A DNA stretch of 32,101 bases. Origin: an uncultured Lachnospiraceae bacterium. Lineage in GTDB: Bacteria; Bacillota; Clostridia; Lachnospirales; Lachnospiraceae. Positions 24,340 to 32,004 of the stretch are shown here, piece after piece. Position 1 is the first letter of the stretch. Each line of letters opens with the position of its first letter. Both the position numbers and the translations under genes were made by a program. The notes below the pieces were generated by a model. The model had not been told where the DNA came from. It worked only from the letters and a program-made list of their open reading frames with translations, and made no database searches. The stretch is from assembly GCA_947178145.1 (NCBI GenBank), contig CAMWXE010000065.1, positions 1-32,101 of the forward strand. Reading direction: 5' to 3'.

Positions 24340-24354
24340 GGGTGTGAACAGTAA
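24340..24354 (-). repeat. Copy 2 of the TTACYGTTCACNCC intergenic motif
   Basis: Minus strand TTACTGTTCACACCC, between the pckA terminator and the promoter of the TrmB-like gene. It differs from copy 1 at two of fifteen positions. Confidence 0.5.
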
Positions 24355-24375
24355 TATTATTTTCTGACAGTCCTA

Positions 24376-24404
24376 TTGACATTTACTGAGGAACATAGTA
24401 TAGT
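24376..24404 (+). promoter_or_regulatory. Promoter of the TrmB-like gene and lysA
   Basis: TTGACA (24376-24381), 17 bases, TATAGT (24399-24404), near consensus. The -10 box lies within a dyad that is probably an operator. Confidence 0.8.
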
Positions 24405-24410
24405 GTTCCT
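24389..24410. promoter_or_regulatory. Putative operator centred on the -10 box
   Basis: AGGAACA (24389-24395) and TGTTCCT (24404-24410) are perfect 7-base inverted arms 8 bases apart, covering the -10 box TATAGT. A repressor bound here would block RNA polymerase. The first gene downstream encodes an HTH protein, so autoregulation is the simplest reading. Confidence 0.6.
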
Positions 24411-24479
24411 GTTGAATACTACTATTGTGTGATGATTACTTCGGAACAGTATCTTGTATAGAAATGGGTGATGCGATGT

Positions 24480-25214
24480 ATGGATAGTACTGTATTGGGA
24501 ATTTTGGCGGAAAAGCTGGTACAGTTCGGTCTGACCAGACAGGAGGCAAATATCTATCTGTGCTTACTGCGCAATAAAGATTTGTCAGGCTATGAGGTGT
24601 CTAAAATCACAGGAATTTCGCGCTCTAATGTATACAGTGCGCTTGCCAGTCTTGTGGAGGAGGGGGCTGCATATTTGTTGGAGGGTGAGACGAACAAGTA
24701 CACAGCAGTGACAATAGAAGATTTCTGTGAGAACAGGATTCGGCGGCTGACAGCGTTGAAGCAGGAGCTTGTGGCGCAGATTCCACAGATCGGGGACAGT
24801 TCCGAAGGTTATATCACTGTCAGCAGCCACAGACATATTATGGATAAAATCTATAACATGCTGGAGCACGTTGCGTATCGCGTCTATCTGTCCATGCCGA
24901 CAGAATATCTTGAGCAGTTTCGGCATCCTCTCGAGCAGCTGGCAGTGGACGGCAAAAAGGTAGTGCTTATAGTGAGCGATCTGCCATCTGCAGAGATTAA
25001 GGGCAGTATTATCTATCATACGGACAAAAAGGACAGACAGCTGCGTCTGATTGTGGATTCCAGCTATGTGCTCACAGGTGAGATGACTGGAAGTGCAGCT
25101 GACACCTGCCTGTACTGTGGTCAGAAAAATTTTGTAAATGTTTTTAAGGATTCCCTTAGAAATGAGATAAAGCTAATTCAATTAACACAGGGAGACCAGG
25201 TGGAAAATCAATGA
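24480..25214 (+). CDS. TrmB-like HTH transcriptional regulator
   Basis: A 244-residue regulator. An N-terminal winged-helix of the TrmB type (about 10-65) reads LVQFGLTRQEANIYLCLLRN, then GYEVSKITGISRSNVYSALASL, followed by a wing and ENRIRRLTALKQELV, a coiled-coil dimerisation helix. The C-terminal half (about 100-240) resembles the effector domain of TrmB proteins (PLD-like fold), with HRHIMDKIYNMLEHV and VLIVSDLP, and carries a CLYC pair at about 219-222 that could bind metal or sense redox. The start at 24480 is chosen for GGGTGA 8 bases upstream; ATG at 24471 is possible. It stops 42 bases before lysA and shares its promoter. TrmB proteins are best known as sugar regulators in Archaea; the effector here is unknown. 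Confidence 0.75.
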   Translation: MDSTVLGILAEKLVQFGLTRQEANIYLCLLRNKDLSGYEVSKITGISRSNVYSALASLVEEGAAYLLEGETNKYTAVTIEDFCENRIRRLTALKQELVAQIPQIGDSSEGYITVSSHRHIMDKIYNMLEHVAYRVYLSMPTEYLEQFRHPLEQLAVDGKKVVLIVSDLPSAEIKGSIIYHTDKKDRQLRLIVDSSYVLTGEMTGSAADTCLYCGQKNFVNVFKDSLRNEIKLIQLTQGDQVENQ

Positions 25215-25256
25215 TTTAGCGATTTGCAAATTATGAAAGGAGAAACGTTACTAAGA

Positions 25257-26531
25257 ATGAGTAAAAAAGCATTTGTTACCAAGGAGCAGATTGAGGAGAT
25301 TGTAAAGACTTATCCAACGCCGTTTCATATCTATGATGAGAAGGGGATCAGGGAGAACGCGCAGGCTTTGAAGGAGGCTTTTTCCTGGAACAAAGGGTTC
25401 AAAGAGTACTTTGCAGTAAAGGCGACGCCGAATCCTTATTTGATCAATATTCTTCGCGAGTATGGCTGCGGCTGTGACTGTTCATCTCTCACAGAGCTGA
25501 TGCTGAGCAGTGCGATGGGCATGGAGGGTAAGGATATCATGTTCTCTTCCAATGACACACCGGCAGAGGAATTTATATATGCGGCAAAGCTTGGGGCCAC
25601 GATTAACTTAGACGACATCACGCATATTGACTTTCTGGAAAAGACCATCGGCAAACTGCCGGAGACGATTTCCTGCCGCTATAATCCAGGCGGGTTGTTT
25701 AAAATTACGACAGATATCATGGATAATCCCGGAGATGCGAAATATGGATTCACGACAGAACAGCTCTTTGAAGGTTTTCGGATTTTAAAAGAGAAAGGCG
25801 TCAGGAATTTTGGCATTCATGCGTTTCTGGCGAGCAACACTGTCACCAATGAGTACTATCCTGCGCTTGCAAAGACATTGTTTGAGGTTGCTGTGAAGCT
25901 GAAAAACGAGACAGGGGCAGATATCAGATTTATCAATTTATCCGGGGGTATTGGAATTCCCTACAGACCAGAACAGGAACCAAATGATATCAGGATAATC
26001 GGCGAGGGTGTGCGGAGAGTATATGAGGAAGTGCTTGTGCCTGCAGGGATGGGAGATGTGGCGATCTACACGGAACTTGGGCGTTTTATGATGGGGCCGT
26101 ACGGACATCTTGTCGTGAAGGCAATTCATGAAAAGCATACACATAAGGAGTATATCGGCGTGGACGCCTGTGCGGTCAATCTCATGAGACCTGCGATGTA
26201 TGGAGCGTACCATCATATTACAGTACTTGGAAAAGAGAATGAGACCTGCGACTATCAGTATGATATAACAGGCTCTTTATGCGAGAACAATGACAAATTT
26301 GCAGTGGACAGGATGCTGCCTAGGATTGACATGGGAGATTATCTTGCCATTCATGATACTGGTGCGCATGGATTTTCCATGGGGTATAATTACAATGGCA
26401 AATTAAAATCCGCAGAGCTTTTGCTCAAGGAAGATGGAAGTGTACAGCTCATCAGACGTGCGGAGACGCCGAGAGATTATTTTGCAACGTTTGATTGTTT
26501 TGATATCTTTAAAAAGTTTGAAATAGAATAA
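25257..26531 (+). CDS. lysA: Diaminopimelate decarboxylase
   Basis: A 424-residue fold-type III PLP enzyme making L-lysine from meso-diaminopimelate. The PLP lysine is K55 in YFAVKATPNPY, and family segments follow: CGCDCSSLTELML, LINLSGGIGIPYRP-like glycine loop for the PLP phosphate (about 232-242), GEGVRR, TELGRFMMGP, and the C-terminal DITGSLCENNDKF with its substrate-binding Cys and Glu from the partner subunit. The start is chosen at 25257 (MSKKAFVTKEQ) with AAAGGAG 14 bases upstream, a long spacing; earlier starts lack homology. Firmicute lysA is commonly preceded by a lysine riboswitch; none is present, and the gene instead follows a TrmB-like regulator gene on the same transcript. 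Confidence 0.92.
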   Translation: MSKKAFVTKEQIEEIVKTYPTPFHIYDEKGIRENAQALKEAFSWNKGFKEYFAVKATPNPYLINILREYGCGCDCSSLTELMLSSAMGMEGKDIMFSSNDTPAEEFIYAAKLGATINLDDITHIDFLEKTIGKLPETISCRYNPGGLFKITTDIMDNPGDAKYGFTTEQLFEGFRILKEKGVRNFGIHAFLASNTVTNEYYPALAKTLFEVAVKLKNETGADIRFINLSGGIGIPYRPEQEPNDIRIIGEGVRRVYEEVLVPAGMGDVAIYTELGRFMMGPYGHLVVKAIHEKHTHKEYIGVDACAVNLMRPAMYGAYHHITVLGKENETCDYQYDITGSLCENNDKFAVDRMLPRIDMGDYLAIHDTGAHGFSMGYNYNGKLKSAELLLKEDGSVQLIRRAETPRDYFATFDCFDIFKKFEIE

Positions 26532-26537
26532 TATATC

Positions 26538-26573
26538 ATCGAGTAGGTGCAAGTGTAAGGTGTCCTACTCGAT
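26538..26573. terminator. Shared hairpin between lysA and the LacI-family gene
   Basis: ATCGAGTAGG / CCTACTCGAT, a perfect 10-base stem with a 16-base loop. The stop codon of the minus-strand LacI-family gene (26565-26567) is in the right arm. U-richness is weak on the plus strand (TGTGTCT) and moderate on the minus (GATATATTATT). Confidence 0.6.
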
Positions 26574-27578
26574 TGTGTCTGCCTCAGAGCTCATCTCCGC
26601 AGTTGAGCTGCGCACAATCAGGCGTGGTCTGAGCATGGATCTTGATATAGGAACCTTTGCAATCAGCCAGTAAAGTGCAGCATAGGAATTTCGGCCAAGA
26701 TCGATTCTGTCCTGGTTGATTGTAGTCAGGGCAGGTGAGACTTCTGCTGCAATCGGTAGATTGTCAAAGCCCACGACACTCAGCTCTTGCGGGACTTTGA
26801 TATGGAGTCGTTCACACTCTCTGATTACGCCGACCGCCAGGAGGTCATTACCACACAGAATAGCAGTTGCACCGTTTTCTATTAAAGTTGGCAAATGATA
26901 TTTGGCACTATCCTCGACATAATATCCATACGCGACCAGATTCTCATCAAGTGCTAACTTGTGGCTCTGCATACTGCTGACATAGGCGTCATATCTGTTG
27001 ATCGTCACCATAGAGTCCGGGGAACCATTTAATAATGCAATTTTTGTATGGCCCAGTGCAGTCAGGTGGTCAATCGCCAGATCGATTCCCTCAAAGCTGT
27101 CAGTGCCGACATAGGCAATATTTGGATTTTTTTTGATATAATTGTCAAAGAGTACTGTTGGGATCGTGGTGGTTTCAAGCTGAGTCATCCATGGATCCTT
27201 CAGGGCAAAACCAACCAGAAAACCGCCATGAAAACTATTTTTAACCATATATCTGTCATAGGGGTCACGCATCTGCAGCAGCGGAGTCATAGGCGTGACA
27301 GTGACATCCCAGTCGTCGCGCAATGCTGCCTGCTTAAAGCCCAGTATAATGTCAAAGCCAAAGTCTCCTGGGCTTTCATATTGCATATTTTCAACAAAAA
27401 TACATAGACGCTTTCTGTTTTCCTTTTTCATGCGCTTGGTGACATAGCCCATCTCGATCGAGGTATCCAGCACTAGCTTTTTCAGCTCCGGACTGATGTC
27501 ATTGGCATCATTTAGTCCTTTGGAGACAGTGCTGGGTGCAATGCCCAAGCGGTTTGCGATATCCTTTATTGTTACCAT
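26565..27578 (-). CDS. LacI-family transcriptional regulator
   Basis: A 337-residue repressor. The HTH and hinge (1-60) reads MVTIKDIANRLGIAPSTVSKGLND, the classic LacI pattern with the A-P-S-T-V-S recognition helix. The effector domain (about 60-330) is a periplasmic-binding fold with NIAYVGTDSFEGIDLAIDHL, LGHTKIALLNG, AILCGNDLLAVGVIRE, LSVVGFDNLP and ALTTINQDRIDLG. The start at 27578 is preferred because it begins the HTH and has AGGTGAG upstream. Its promoter contains a LacI-type operator, so it probably represses itself. The effector is likely a sugar or nucleoside, but no transporter or sugar gene is in the window, so its other targets are elsewhere or include focA. Confidence 0.92.
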   Translation of the reverse strand: MVTIKDIANRLGIAPSTVSKGLNDANDISPELKKLVLDTSIEMGYVTKRMKKENRKRLCIFVENMQYESPGDFGFDIILGFKQAALRDDWDVTVTPMTPLLQMRDPYDRYMVKNSFHGGFLVGFALKDPWMTQLETTTIPTVLFDNYIKKNPNIAYVGTDSFEGIDLAIDHLTALGHTKIALLNGSPDSMVTINRYDAYVSSMQSHKLALDENLVAYGYYVEDSAKYHLPTLIENGATAILCGNDLLAVGVIRECERLHIKVPQELSVVGFDNLPIAAEVSPALTTINQDRIDLGRNSYAALYWLIAKVPISRSMLRPRLIVRSSTAEMSSEADTIE

Positions 27579-27619
27579 AATTTTATAACTCACCTTCGAA
27601 AAATTTCGCTTATAAAAAT

Positions 27620-27648
27620 AGTTTACACGATACGGAAACCGTTTTCAA
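27620..27648 (-). promoter_or_regulatory. Promoter of the LacI-family gene
   Basis: On the minus strand TTGAAA (27648-27643), 17 bases, TAAACT (27625-27620). The -35 box overlaps the operator at 27634-27647. Confidence 0.6.
27634..27647. promoter_or_regulatory. LacI-type operator
   Basis: GGAAACCGTTTTCA on the plus strand (TGAAAACGGTTTCC on the minus): an imperfect palindrome around a central CG, the form typical of LacI/GalR-family sites. It overlaps the -35 box of the LacI-family gene and lies about 105 bases upstream of the focA promoter. Confidence 0.6.
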
Positions 27649-27685
27649 CCGCTTGAGATAAAAAACATTAAAAAAAGAAAATTGT

Positions 27686-27720
27686 GTTACTGGAACGGAG
27701 TGAACGGTAACAACAGTAAC
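27686..27720 (-). repeat. Copy 3 of the TTACYGTTCACNCC motif in a hairpin
   Basis: Minus-strand TTACCGTTCACTCC is at 27710-27697, inside a larger structure: GTTACTG (27686-27692) pairs with CAGTAAC (27714-27720), and GTTAC / GTAAC give an inner alternative. On the plus strand GGGATTTTT follows at 27721-27729, so it could act as a terminator or attenuator for any transcript coming from upstream into focA. Confidence 0.5.
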
Positions 27721-27750
27721 GGGATTTTTGATACAAAAAATAATCGGGTA

Positions 27751-27780
27751 TGGACAACGAAGCGCATTATGATGTATACT
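27751..27780 (+). promoter_or_regulatory. Probable focA promoter
   Basis: TGGACA (27751-27756), 18 bases, TATACT (27775-27780), about 65 bases before the start codon. AAAAGGAG lies 11 bases before the ATG. Confidence 0.55.
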
Positions 27781-27845
27781 TTTATTAATAACAAAAAACT
27801 ATGTTATAGGGGACAGTTAGAAAAAACTAAAAGGAGTACAGAAAG

Positions 27846-28703
27846 ATGGATAATGCATTTAATTCTCCAGCAGAGGTGCTGGAAGCAAATATGAAGGCAG
27901 GAGAGGGCAAAGTAAAACTTCCTATATTGAAGTGCATATTGCTTGGTATCATGGCGGGAGCATTTATTGCATTTGGCGGGGCATCGAGCAATGCAGCGGT
28001 ACATAACATTGCGAATCAGGGGTTATCCAAGACGCTTGCAGGGTGTATATTCCCAGTAGGTCTCATGATGATTGTCTTTGTTGGAGGAGAACTTTTCACA
28101 GGGGATTGTCTGATGATTGCAGGAGTTACCGACAAGCGATTCAGTGTACTTGCTATGGTTAAGACACTGATAATTGTATTTTTCAGCAACATGGTCGGCG
28201 CAGTGTTGATTGCAACGCTGGTATACTATAGCGGACTTCTTGATTATACAGACGGGGCACTGGGCGCGTTTACGATCAAGGTGGCTTATGGTAAAGCGAC
28301 AATCACACCGTTCAAGGCTGTCTGCTCCGGGATTTTATGCAATATTCTCGTGTGCATGGCGGTACTGATGGCTACTGCCGCAAAGGATATCGTGGGCAAG
28401 GTATGGGCTATCTTTTTCCCGATCTGTGCGTTTGTCATCGGCGGATGGGAGCACTGCGTGGCGAATATGTTTTATATTCCGGCGGGCATCATTGCCAGCA
28501 CAGACAGTACCTATGCAGCAAGAGCGGAAGAATTATACGGCATCACGGCTGACCAGATTGCTGCCAGTCTGAATATCGGTGGTTTTGTGTCCAATCTGAT
28601 ACCAGTTACGATCGGAAATATCCTTGGCGGTATGGTGTTTATTGCGCTTCCGCTGTATGCGATTCACAAGAGCAGGCTGGTCAACAAACTGACAGGCAAG
28701 TAG
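27846..28703 (+). CDS. focA: Formate/nitrite transporter (FocA type)
   Basis: A 285-residue pentameric channel subunit of the FNT family with six membrane helices. Family landmarks are present: GIMAGAFIAFGGASS in helix 1, the half-helix region VFVGGELFTGDCLM (about 78-91), GILCNILVCMAVLM, and GGWEHCVANMFYIPAG with the central gating His. The usual form of the last motif is GFEHSVANMYYIP, so Trp and Cys replace Phe and Ser here. In fermenting Clostridia it exports or balances formate made by pyruvate formate-lyase; no pfl gene is in the window. A LacI-family gene is divergent, and its operator lies between them, so a link is possible but not shown. It is followed after 32 bases by a small membrane protein gene. 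Confidence 0.92.
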   Translation: MDNAFNSPAEVLEANMKAGEGKVKLPILKCILLGIMAGAFIAFGGASSNAAVHNIANQGLSKTLAGCIFPVGLMMIVFVGGELFTGDCLMIAGVTDKRFSVLAMVKTLIIVFFSNMVGAVLIATLVYYSGLLDYTDGALGAFTIKVAYGKATITPFKAVCSGILCNILVCMAVLMATAAKDIVGKVWAIFFPICAFVIGGWEHCVANMFYIPAGIIASTDSTYAARAEELYGITADQIAASLNIGGFVSNLIPVTIGNILGGMVFIALPLYAIHKSRLVNKLTGK

Positions 28704-28735
28704 AGGTACATCATTTGTGACGGAAGAAGGATAGT

Positions 28736-28900
28736 ATGAGAAAATTAGTGTTTGTATTAAGCATTGCATTTGTCATGTTAACATTCCTCGGTTCGGGGTA
28801 TGTATTGTTCTGTGACGGCAAAGCAAATGCGGGATACGCTGTCGTGCCGATGGTTCTGGCACTTGCGTGCATATCTTTTTGCAGACAGAAAAATAAATAA
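28736..28900 (+). CDS. Small membrane protein, 54 residues
   Basis: ATG at 28736 with GGAAGAAGGATAGT upstream opens a frame of 54 codons with two hydrophobic segments (VFVLSIAFVMLTFLGSGYVLF and AGYAVVPMVLALACISF), ending in a basic CRQKNK tail. That is a plausible two-helix membrane protein. It is 32 bases after focA and 28 bases before the hairpin terminator, so it is probably the second gene of the focA transcript. No family recognised. Confidence 0.55.
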   Translation: MRKLVFVLSIAFVMLTFLGSGYVLFCDGKANAGYAVVPMVLALACISFCRQKNK

Positions 28901-28928
28901 CCATACTGTGAAAGATGTTTGGCAAAGG

Positions 28929-28960
28929 AATCGGGCAGGGATACCTGCTCGATTTGTTAT
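28929..28960 (+). terminator. Intrinsic terminator of the focA unit
   Basis: AATCGGGCAGG-GATA-CCTGCTCGATT, an 11-pair stem with one G-U, then TGTTAT (28955-28960). It sits between the small membrane gene and the GreA-type gene. Confidence 0.7.
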
Positions 28961-29005
28961 GCTTGAGAGCACATTGCCACGGAATTTATATGAGGAGTGA
29001 TGAAT

Positions 29006-29509
29006 ATGAATGACAAGTTGACAAGAAACGATATCAAAAAAATGGAGGAGGAGATCGAGCACAGAAAGCTTGTGATCCGAAAAGAGGCATTGGAGGCGGT
29101 GAAGGAGGCAAGGGCGCAGGGTGATCTGAGTGAAAATTTTGAGTACTATGCTGCCAAGAAATACAAAAACCAGAATGAGAGCCGTATCCGCTATCTCGAG
29201 CGGATGATCAAGACAGCGCAGATTATCGAGGACGATGCAAGGGAAGACGAAATCGGGCTGAACAAGACCGTGGAAGTCGAGTTTGTGGAGGATGGCACGG
29301 TTGAGATGTATCGTCTGGTAACTACAGTGCGGAACAATCCGCTGCAGGGACTCATCAGCATCGAATCGCCGATCGGAAAAGCGCTCGCAGGCCATAAGTG
29401 TGGTGATACAGTACATGTGCAGGTTAACAGTGATTTTGGCTATGATGTGGTGGTTAAGTCGGTGGAGAACACGCCTGACGATGATTCCATAGAGCTTAGA
29501 AAATTCTGA
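29006..29509 (+). CDS. greA: GreA-family transcription elongation factor
   Basis: A 167-residue factor that enters the secondary channel of RNA polymerase and stimulates cleavage of backtracked RNA. The N-terminal coiled coil (about 8-75) has the acidic tip ARAQGDLSENFEYYAAKK with D40 and E43, corresponding to the catalytic residues of GreA; the C-terminal FKBP-like domain (about 85-165) includes SIESPIGKALAGHKCGD. The start at 29006 is chosen because TGAGGAG lies 8 bases upstream (29000 would be only 2 bases away). The coiled coil reads EEEIEHRKLVIRKEALEAVK. It could be the main GreA or a second, GreA-like paralogue, which cannot be told from this window. Confidence 0.88.
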   Translation: MNDKLTRNDIKKMEEEIEHRKLVIRKEALEAVKEARAQGDLSENFEYYAAKKYKNQNESRIRYLERMIKTAQIIEDDAREDEIGLNKTVEVEFVEDGTVEMYRLVTTVRNNPLQGLISIESPIGKALAGHKCGDTVHVQVNSDFGYDVVVKSVENTPDDDSIELRKF

Positions 29510-29688
29510 TATTGGATGCAGAGAGTTTGGATATTGTAAAAGACATTTTGAACACATAAGTTTTCTGTTTGGGAATAGTCGCAGAATAACTTGTGCAGAT
29601 GACGCTGGATAAATTTCCATAGGTTAGGCGGAAGAAAGGCTGTAATGAGCCGGCAAATGGATTATAAAACTGTGAGAGGGTATCAGGA

Positions 29689-31548
29689 ATGAATCTTATT
29701 AATATAGAAAATATCACCAAGTACTATACGGACGCGCCGCTTTTTGCGGATGCATCGTTTACCGTCGATGAGATGGAAAAGGTGGGAATCATAGGCATTA
29801 ACGGCACAGGGAAAACGACTTTGTTGAAAATGCTCATAGGAATGGAGACGCCGGACAAAGGTACGGTCACAAGGGCGAACAATATCGTCGTCAGGTATCT
29901 GCCGCAAACGCCGGATTTTCAAAAAGATGTGACAGTTCTGGAAGCCGTTATGGAAGGCAATCGCACGCATGACAACGAATGGTCGCTGGAGAGCGATGCT
30001 AAGACAATGCTGCAGAAGCTGGGGATCGGCGGCTATGGACAGAAAGTGGACACGATGTCGGGCGGCCAGCGCAAGCGAATAGCGCTTGCCAATACTTTAT
30101 TGTCAGAAGCGGATGTGCTGGTGCTTGACGAGCCGACAAACCACCTGGATTCGTCCATGGCGGACTGGCTGGAAGAATATCTGAAAACTTTCCGTGGAGC
30201 CCTGGTCATGGTGACACATGACCGGTATTTCCTTGACAGCGTGTCCAATAGAATTGTGGAGATCGATAAGGGAAAAATCTACAGCTATCAGACCAACTAC
30301 ACAGGCTTTTTGGAGCTGAAGGCGCAGCGGGAGGATATGGAGCTTGCCACGGAACGGAAGCGGCAGAGTATCCTGCGCGTGGAAATCGAGTGGATGAGGA
30401 GGGGCGCACGCGCCAGAAGCACGAAACAGAAGGCGCATATCCAGCGTTATGAGAACCTGGCAGCGCAGAGAGGGCCGCAGCAGGATGCACAGCTGGAGTT
30501 AAGTTCTGTAACGACACGCATGGGAAAGACGACCGTAGAATTGAAAAATATTACGAAGGGTTATGATGGAAGAAATCTGATCCATGACTTCAGTTATATT
30601 TTTCTGAAAAATGACAGAATCGGTTTTATCGGGGAAAATGGCTGCGGAAAATCAACGCTGATGAGAGTCATCTGCGGCATGGAGCAGCCGGACGCGGGCG
30701 AGGTCATAACCGGACAGACGATCAAGATCGGGTATTATGCGCAGGAGATACGAAATGATGAACGTGCGGGGCTTGCATATATGAAACCGGACATGCGTGT
30801 CATCGATTATATCCGGAACACTTCGGAGTATGTACAGACTGTGGACGGTTCGGTCTCAGCATCGGTTATGCTGGACAGATTTCTGTTTCCGCCAGAGAAG
30901 CAGTATGGGCTGCTCGGCAAGCTCTCGGGCGGGGAACGGCGCAGGCTGAACCTTCTGCGTGTGCTGATGGAGGCACCGAACGTGCTGATTCTCGATGAGC
31001 CGACGAACGATCTGGATATACAGACACTTACCATCCTGGAGGATTATCTTGACCATTTTGACGGCATTGTGATTGCTGTTTCCCACGACCGCTATTTTCT
31101 GGACAGGGTTGTGCGGCGGATTTTTGCGTTTCAGGATGGCAGTATCAGACAGTATGAGGGCGGATTTACCGATTATCAGGCGAGACTGCAGGAGGAGAGC
31201 AGCAGTACAGAAGCTTCTGCCGATAAAACTGTTTCCAGTAAAAATAATGTGAGGGCAGGAGCGAAGGAATCCGACACGAACCTGAAAAATATAAAAAACC
31301 GTCAGGACAAGCTCAAGTTTTCCTATAAAGAGCAGAAAGAGTATGAGTCGATTGAGGATGAGATTGCGGCGCTCGAAGAAAAAATAGGGAAGCTTGAGGC
31401 GGATATGGCAGAAAATGCCAGCGATTTTGTGAAGCTGAATGCGCTGACGAAGGATAAAGAGATTACAGAACAGCTGCTCGAGGAGAAAATGGAGCGCTGG
31501 ATGTATCTGCAGGACTTGGCGGAGAAGATCGCGGAACAGGACGGGTGA
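29689..31548 (+). CDS. uup: ABC-F ATPase, Uup type
   Basis: A 619-residue soluble protein with two ABC nucleotide-binding domains and no membrane part. Domain 1 has Walker A GINGTGKTT (36-44), signature MSGGQRKRIALAN and Walker B VLVLDEPTNHLD; domain 2 has Walker A GENGCGKST, signature LSGGERRRLNLL and Walker B VLILDEPTNDLD. The interdomain linker (about 205-270) has WMRRGARARSTKQKAH, the P-site tRNA interaction motif of ABC-F. A C-terminal coiled coil (about 540-619) marks the Uup branch, linked to translation and replication/transposon excision control. No macrolide or pleuromutilin resistance-type arm is present, so it is probably housekeeping. 180 bases separate it from greA without an obvious promoter. 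Confidence 0.88.
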   Translation: MNLINIENITKYYTDAPLFADASFTVDEMEKVGIIGINGTGKTTLLKMLIGMETPDKGTVTRANNIVVRYLPQTPDFQKDVTVLEAVMEGNRTHDNEWSLESDAKTMLQKLGIGGYGQKVDTMSGGQRKRIALANTLLSEADVLVLDEPTNHLDSSMADWLEEYLKTFRGALVMVTHDRYFLDSVSNRIVEIDKGKIYSYQTNYTGFLELKAQREDMELATERKRQSILRVEIEWMRRGARARSTKQKAHIQRYENLAAQRGPQQDAQLELSSVTTRMGKTTVELKNITKGYDGRNLIHDFSYIFLKNDRIGFIGENGCGKSTLMRVICGMEQPDAGEVITGQTIKIGYYAQEIRNDERAGLAYMKPDMRVIDYIRNTSEYVQTVDGSVSASVMLDRFLFPPEKQYGLLGKLSGGERRRLNLLRVLMEAPNVLILDEPTNDLDIQTLTILEDYLDHFDGIVIAVSHDRYFLDRVVRRIFAFQDGSIRQYEGGFTDYQARLQEESSSTEASADKTVSSKNNVRAGAKESDTNLKNIKNRQDKLKFSYKEQKEYESIEDEIAALEEKIGKLEADMAENASDFVKLNALTKDKEITEQLLEEKMERWMYLQDLAEKIAEQDG

Positions 31549-31623
31549 AAGGATTGACAGGACATCGGGAAGTCGCAGAGGGCGTAAAATCGGTGCTTGT
31601 AAACGAAACAGAGATTGATCATT

Positions 31624-32004
31624 ATGAATATAGAATACAGTATTATGGCTACAAAGCAGGGATTTGAATATAGTTTTTCCTCGGGGGATTTTTACAATAA
31701 GCAGACACAAGATGAACATCACTTGAAAAACATTCTTGATTTTTTACCATTGAATGCTGATATGAAAATTTTAGATTTAGGTACAGGAAGTGGCTATTTG
31801 GCAGTTCCTATTGCAAAAAATATGTGTTCGAAACATTAGTTTTATGACCTATGATGGTATTAACTTTCCATTTGCGGATAATGAGTTTGACATTGGTTAT
31901 TTCAAGATATGCGTTACATCACTTTCCCAATATACAAAAAAGTATTTCTGAGATTAGCCGAGTTATAAAGCAAGAAGGTTTCCTTTTTATTTCAGATCCG
32001 ACGA
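31624..32004 (+). pseudogene. SAM methyltransferase, three frames, truncated
   Basis: Starts at 31624 (MNIEYSIMATKQGFEYSF, then MKILDLGTGSGYLAVPIAKN, SAM motif I) and stops at 31839. The reading carries on in the next frame with ISFMTYDGINFPFADNEFDI (31835-31893) and in a third frame with VISRYALHHFPNIQKSI, ISRVIKQEGFLFISDPT (to about 32004). So one frameshift together with loss of about 25 residues follows motif I, and a single-base insertion follows FDI. After DPT the homology ends abruptly where a perfect hairpin begins. The family is the type 11 methyltransferase seen widely in Clostridia. It is dead in this sequence. Confidence 0.8.

Noticed and set aside
25215..25256. Lysine riboswitch before lysA
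   Set aside because: Only 42 bases separate the regulator gene and lysA, and the leader of the regulator gene (24405-24479) is far too short for an L-box.
28778..29620. 280-codon open frame on the minus strand across greA
   Set aside because: Antisense shadow of greA and its surroundings: it runs over a clear terminator and has no ribosome site or family resemblance.
31545..31667. 40-codon frame starting with GTG over the uup stop (GLTGHREVAEGVKSVL...)
   Set aside because: No recognised family, GTG start without its own ribosome site, and it overlaps the methyltransferase remnant in another frame; it may be a fragment but cannot be supported.
30856..31722. 288-codon open frame on the minus strand across uup
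   Set aside because: Shadow of the ABC-F gene; Cys/His/Leu-rich composition typical of antisense frames and no motif.
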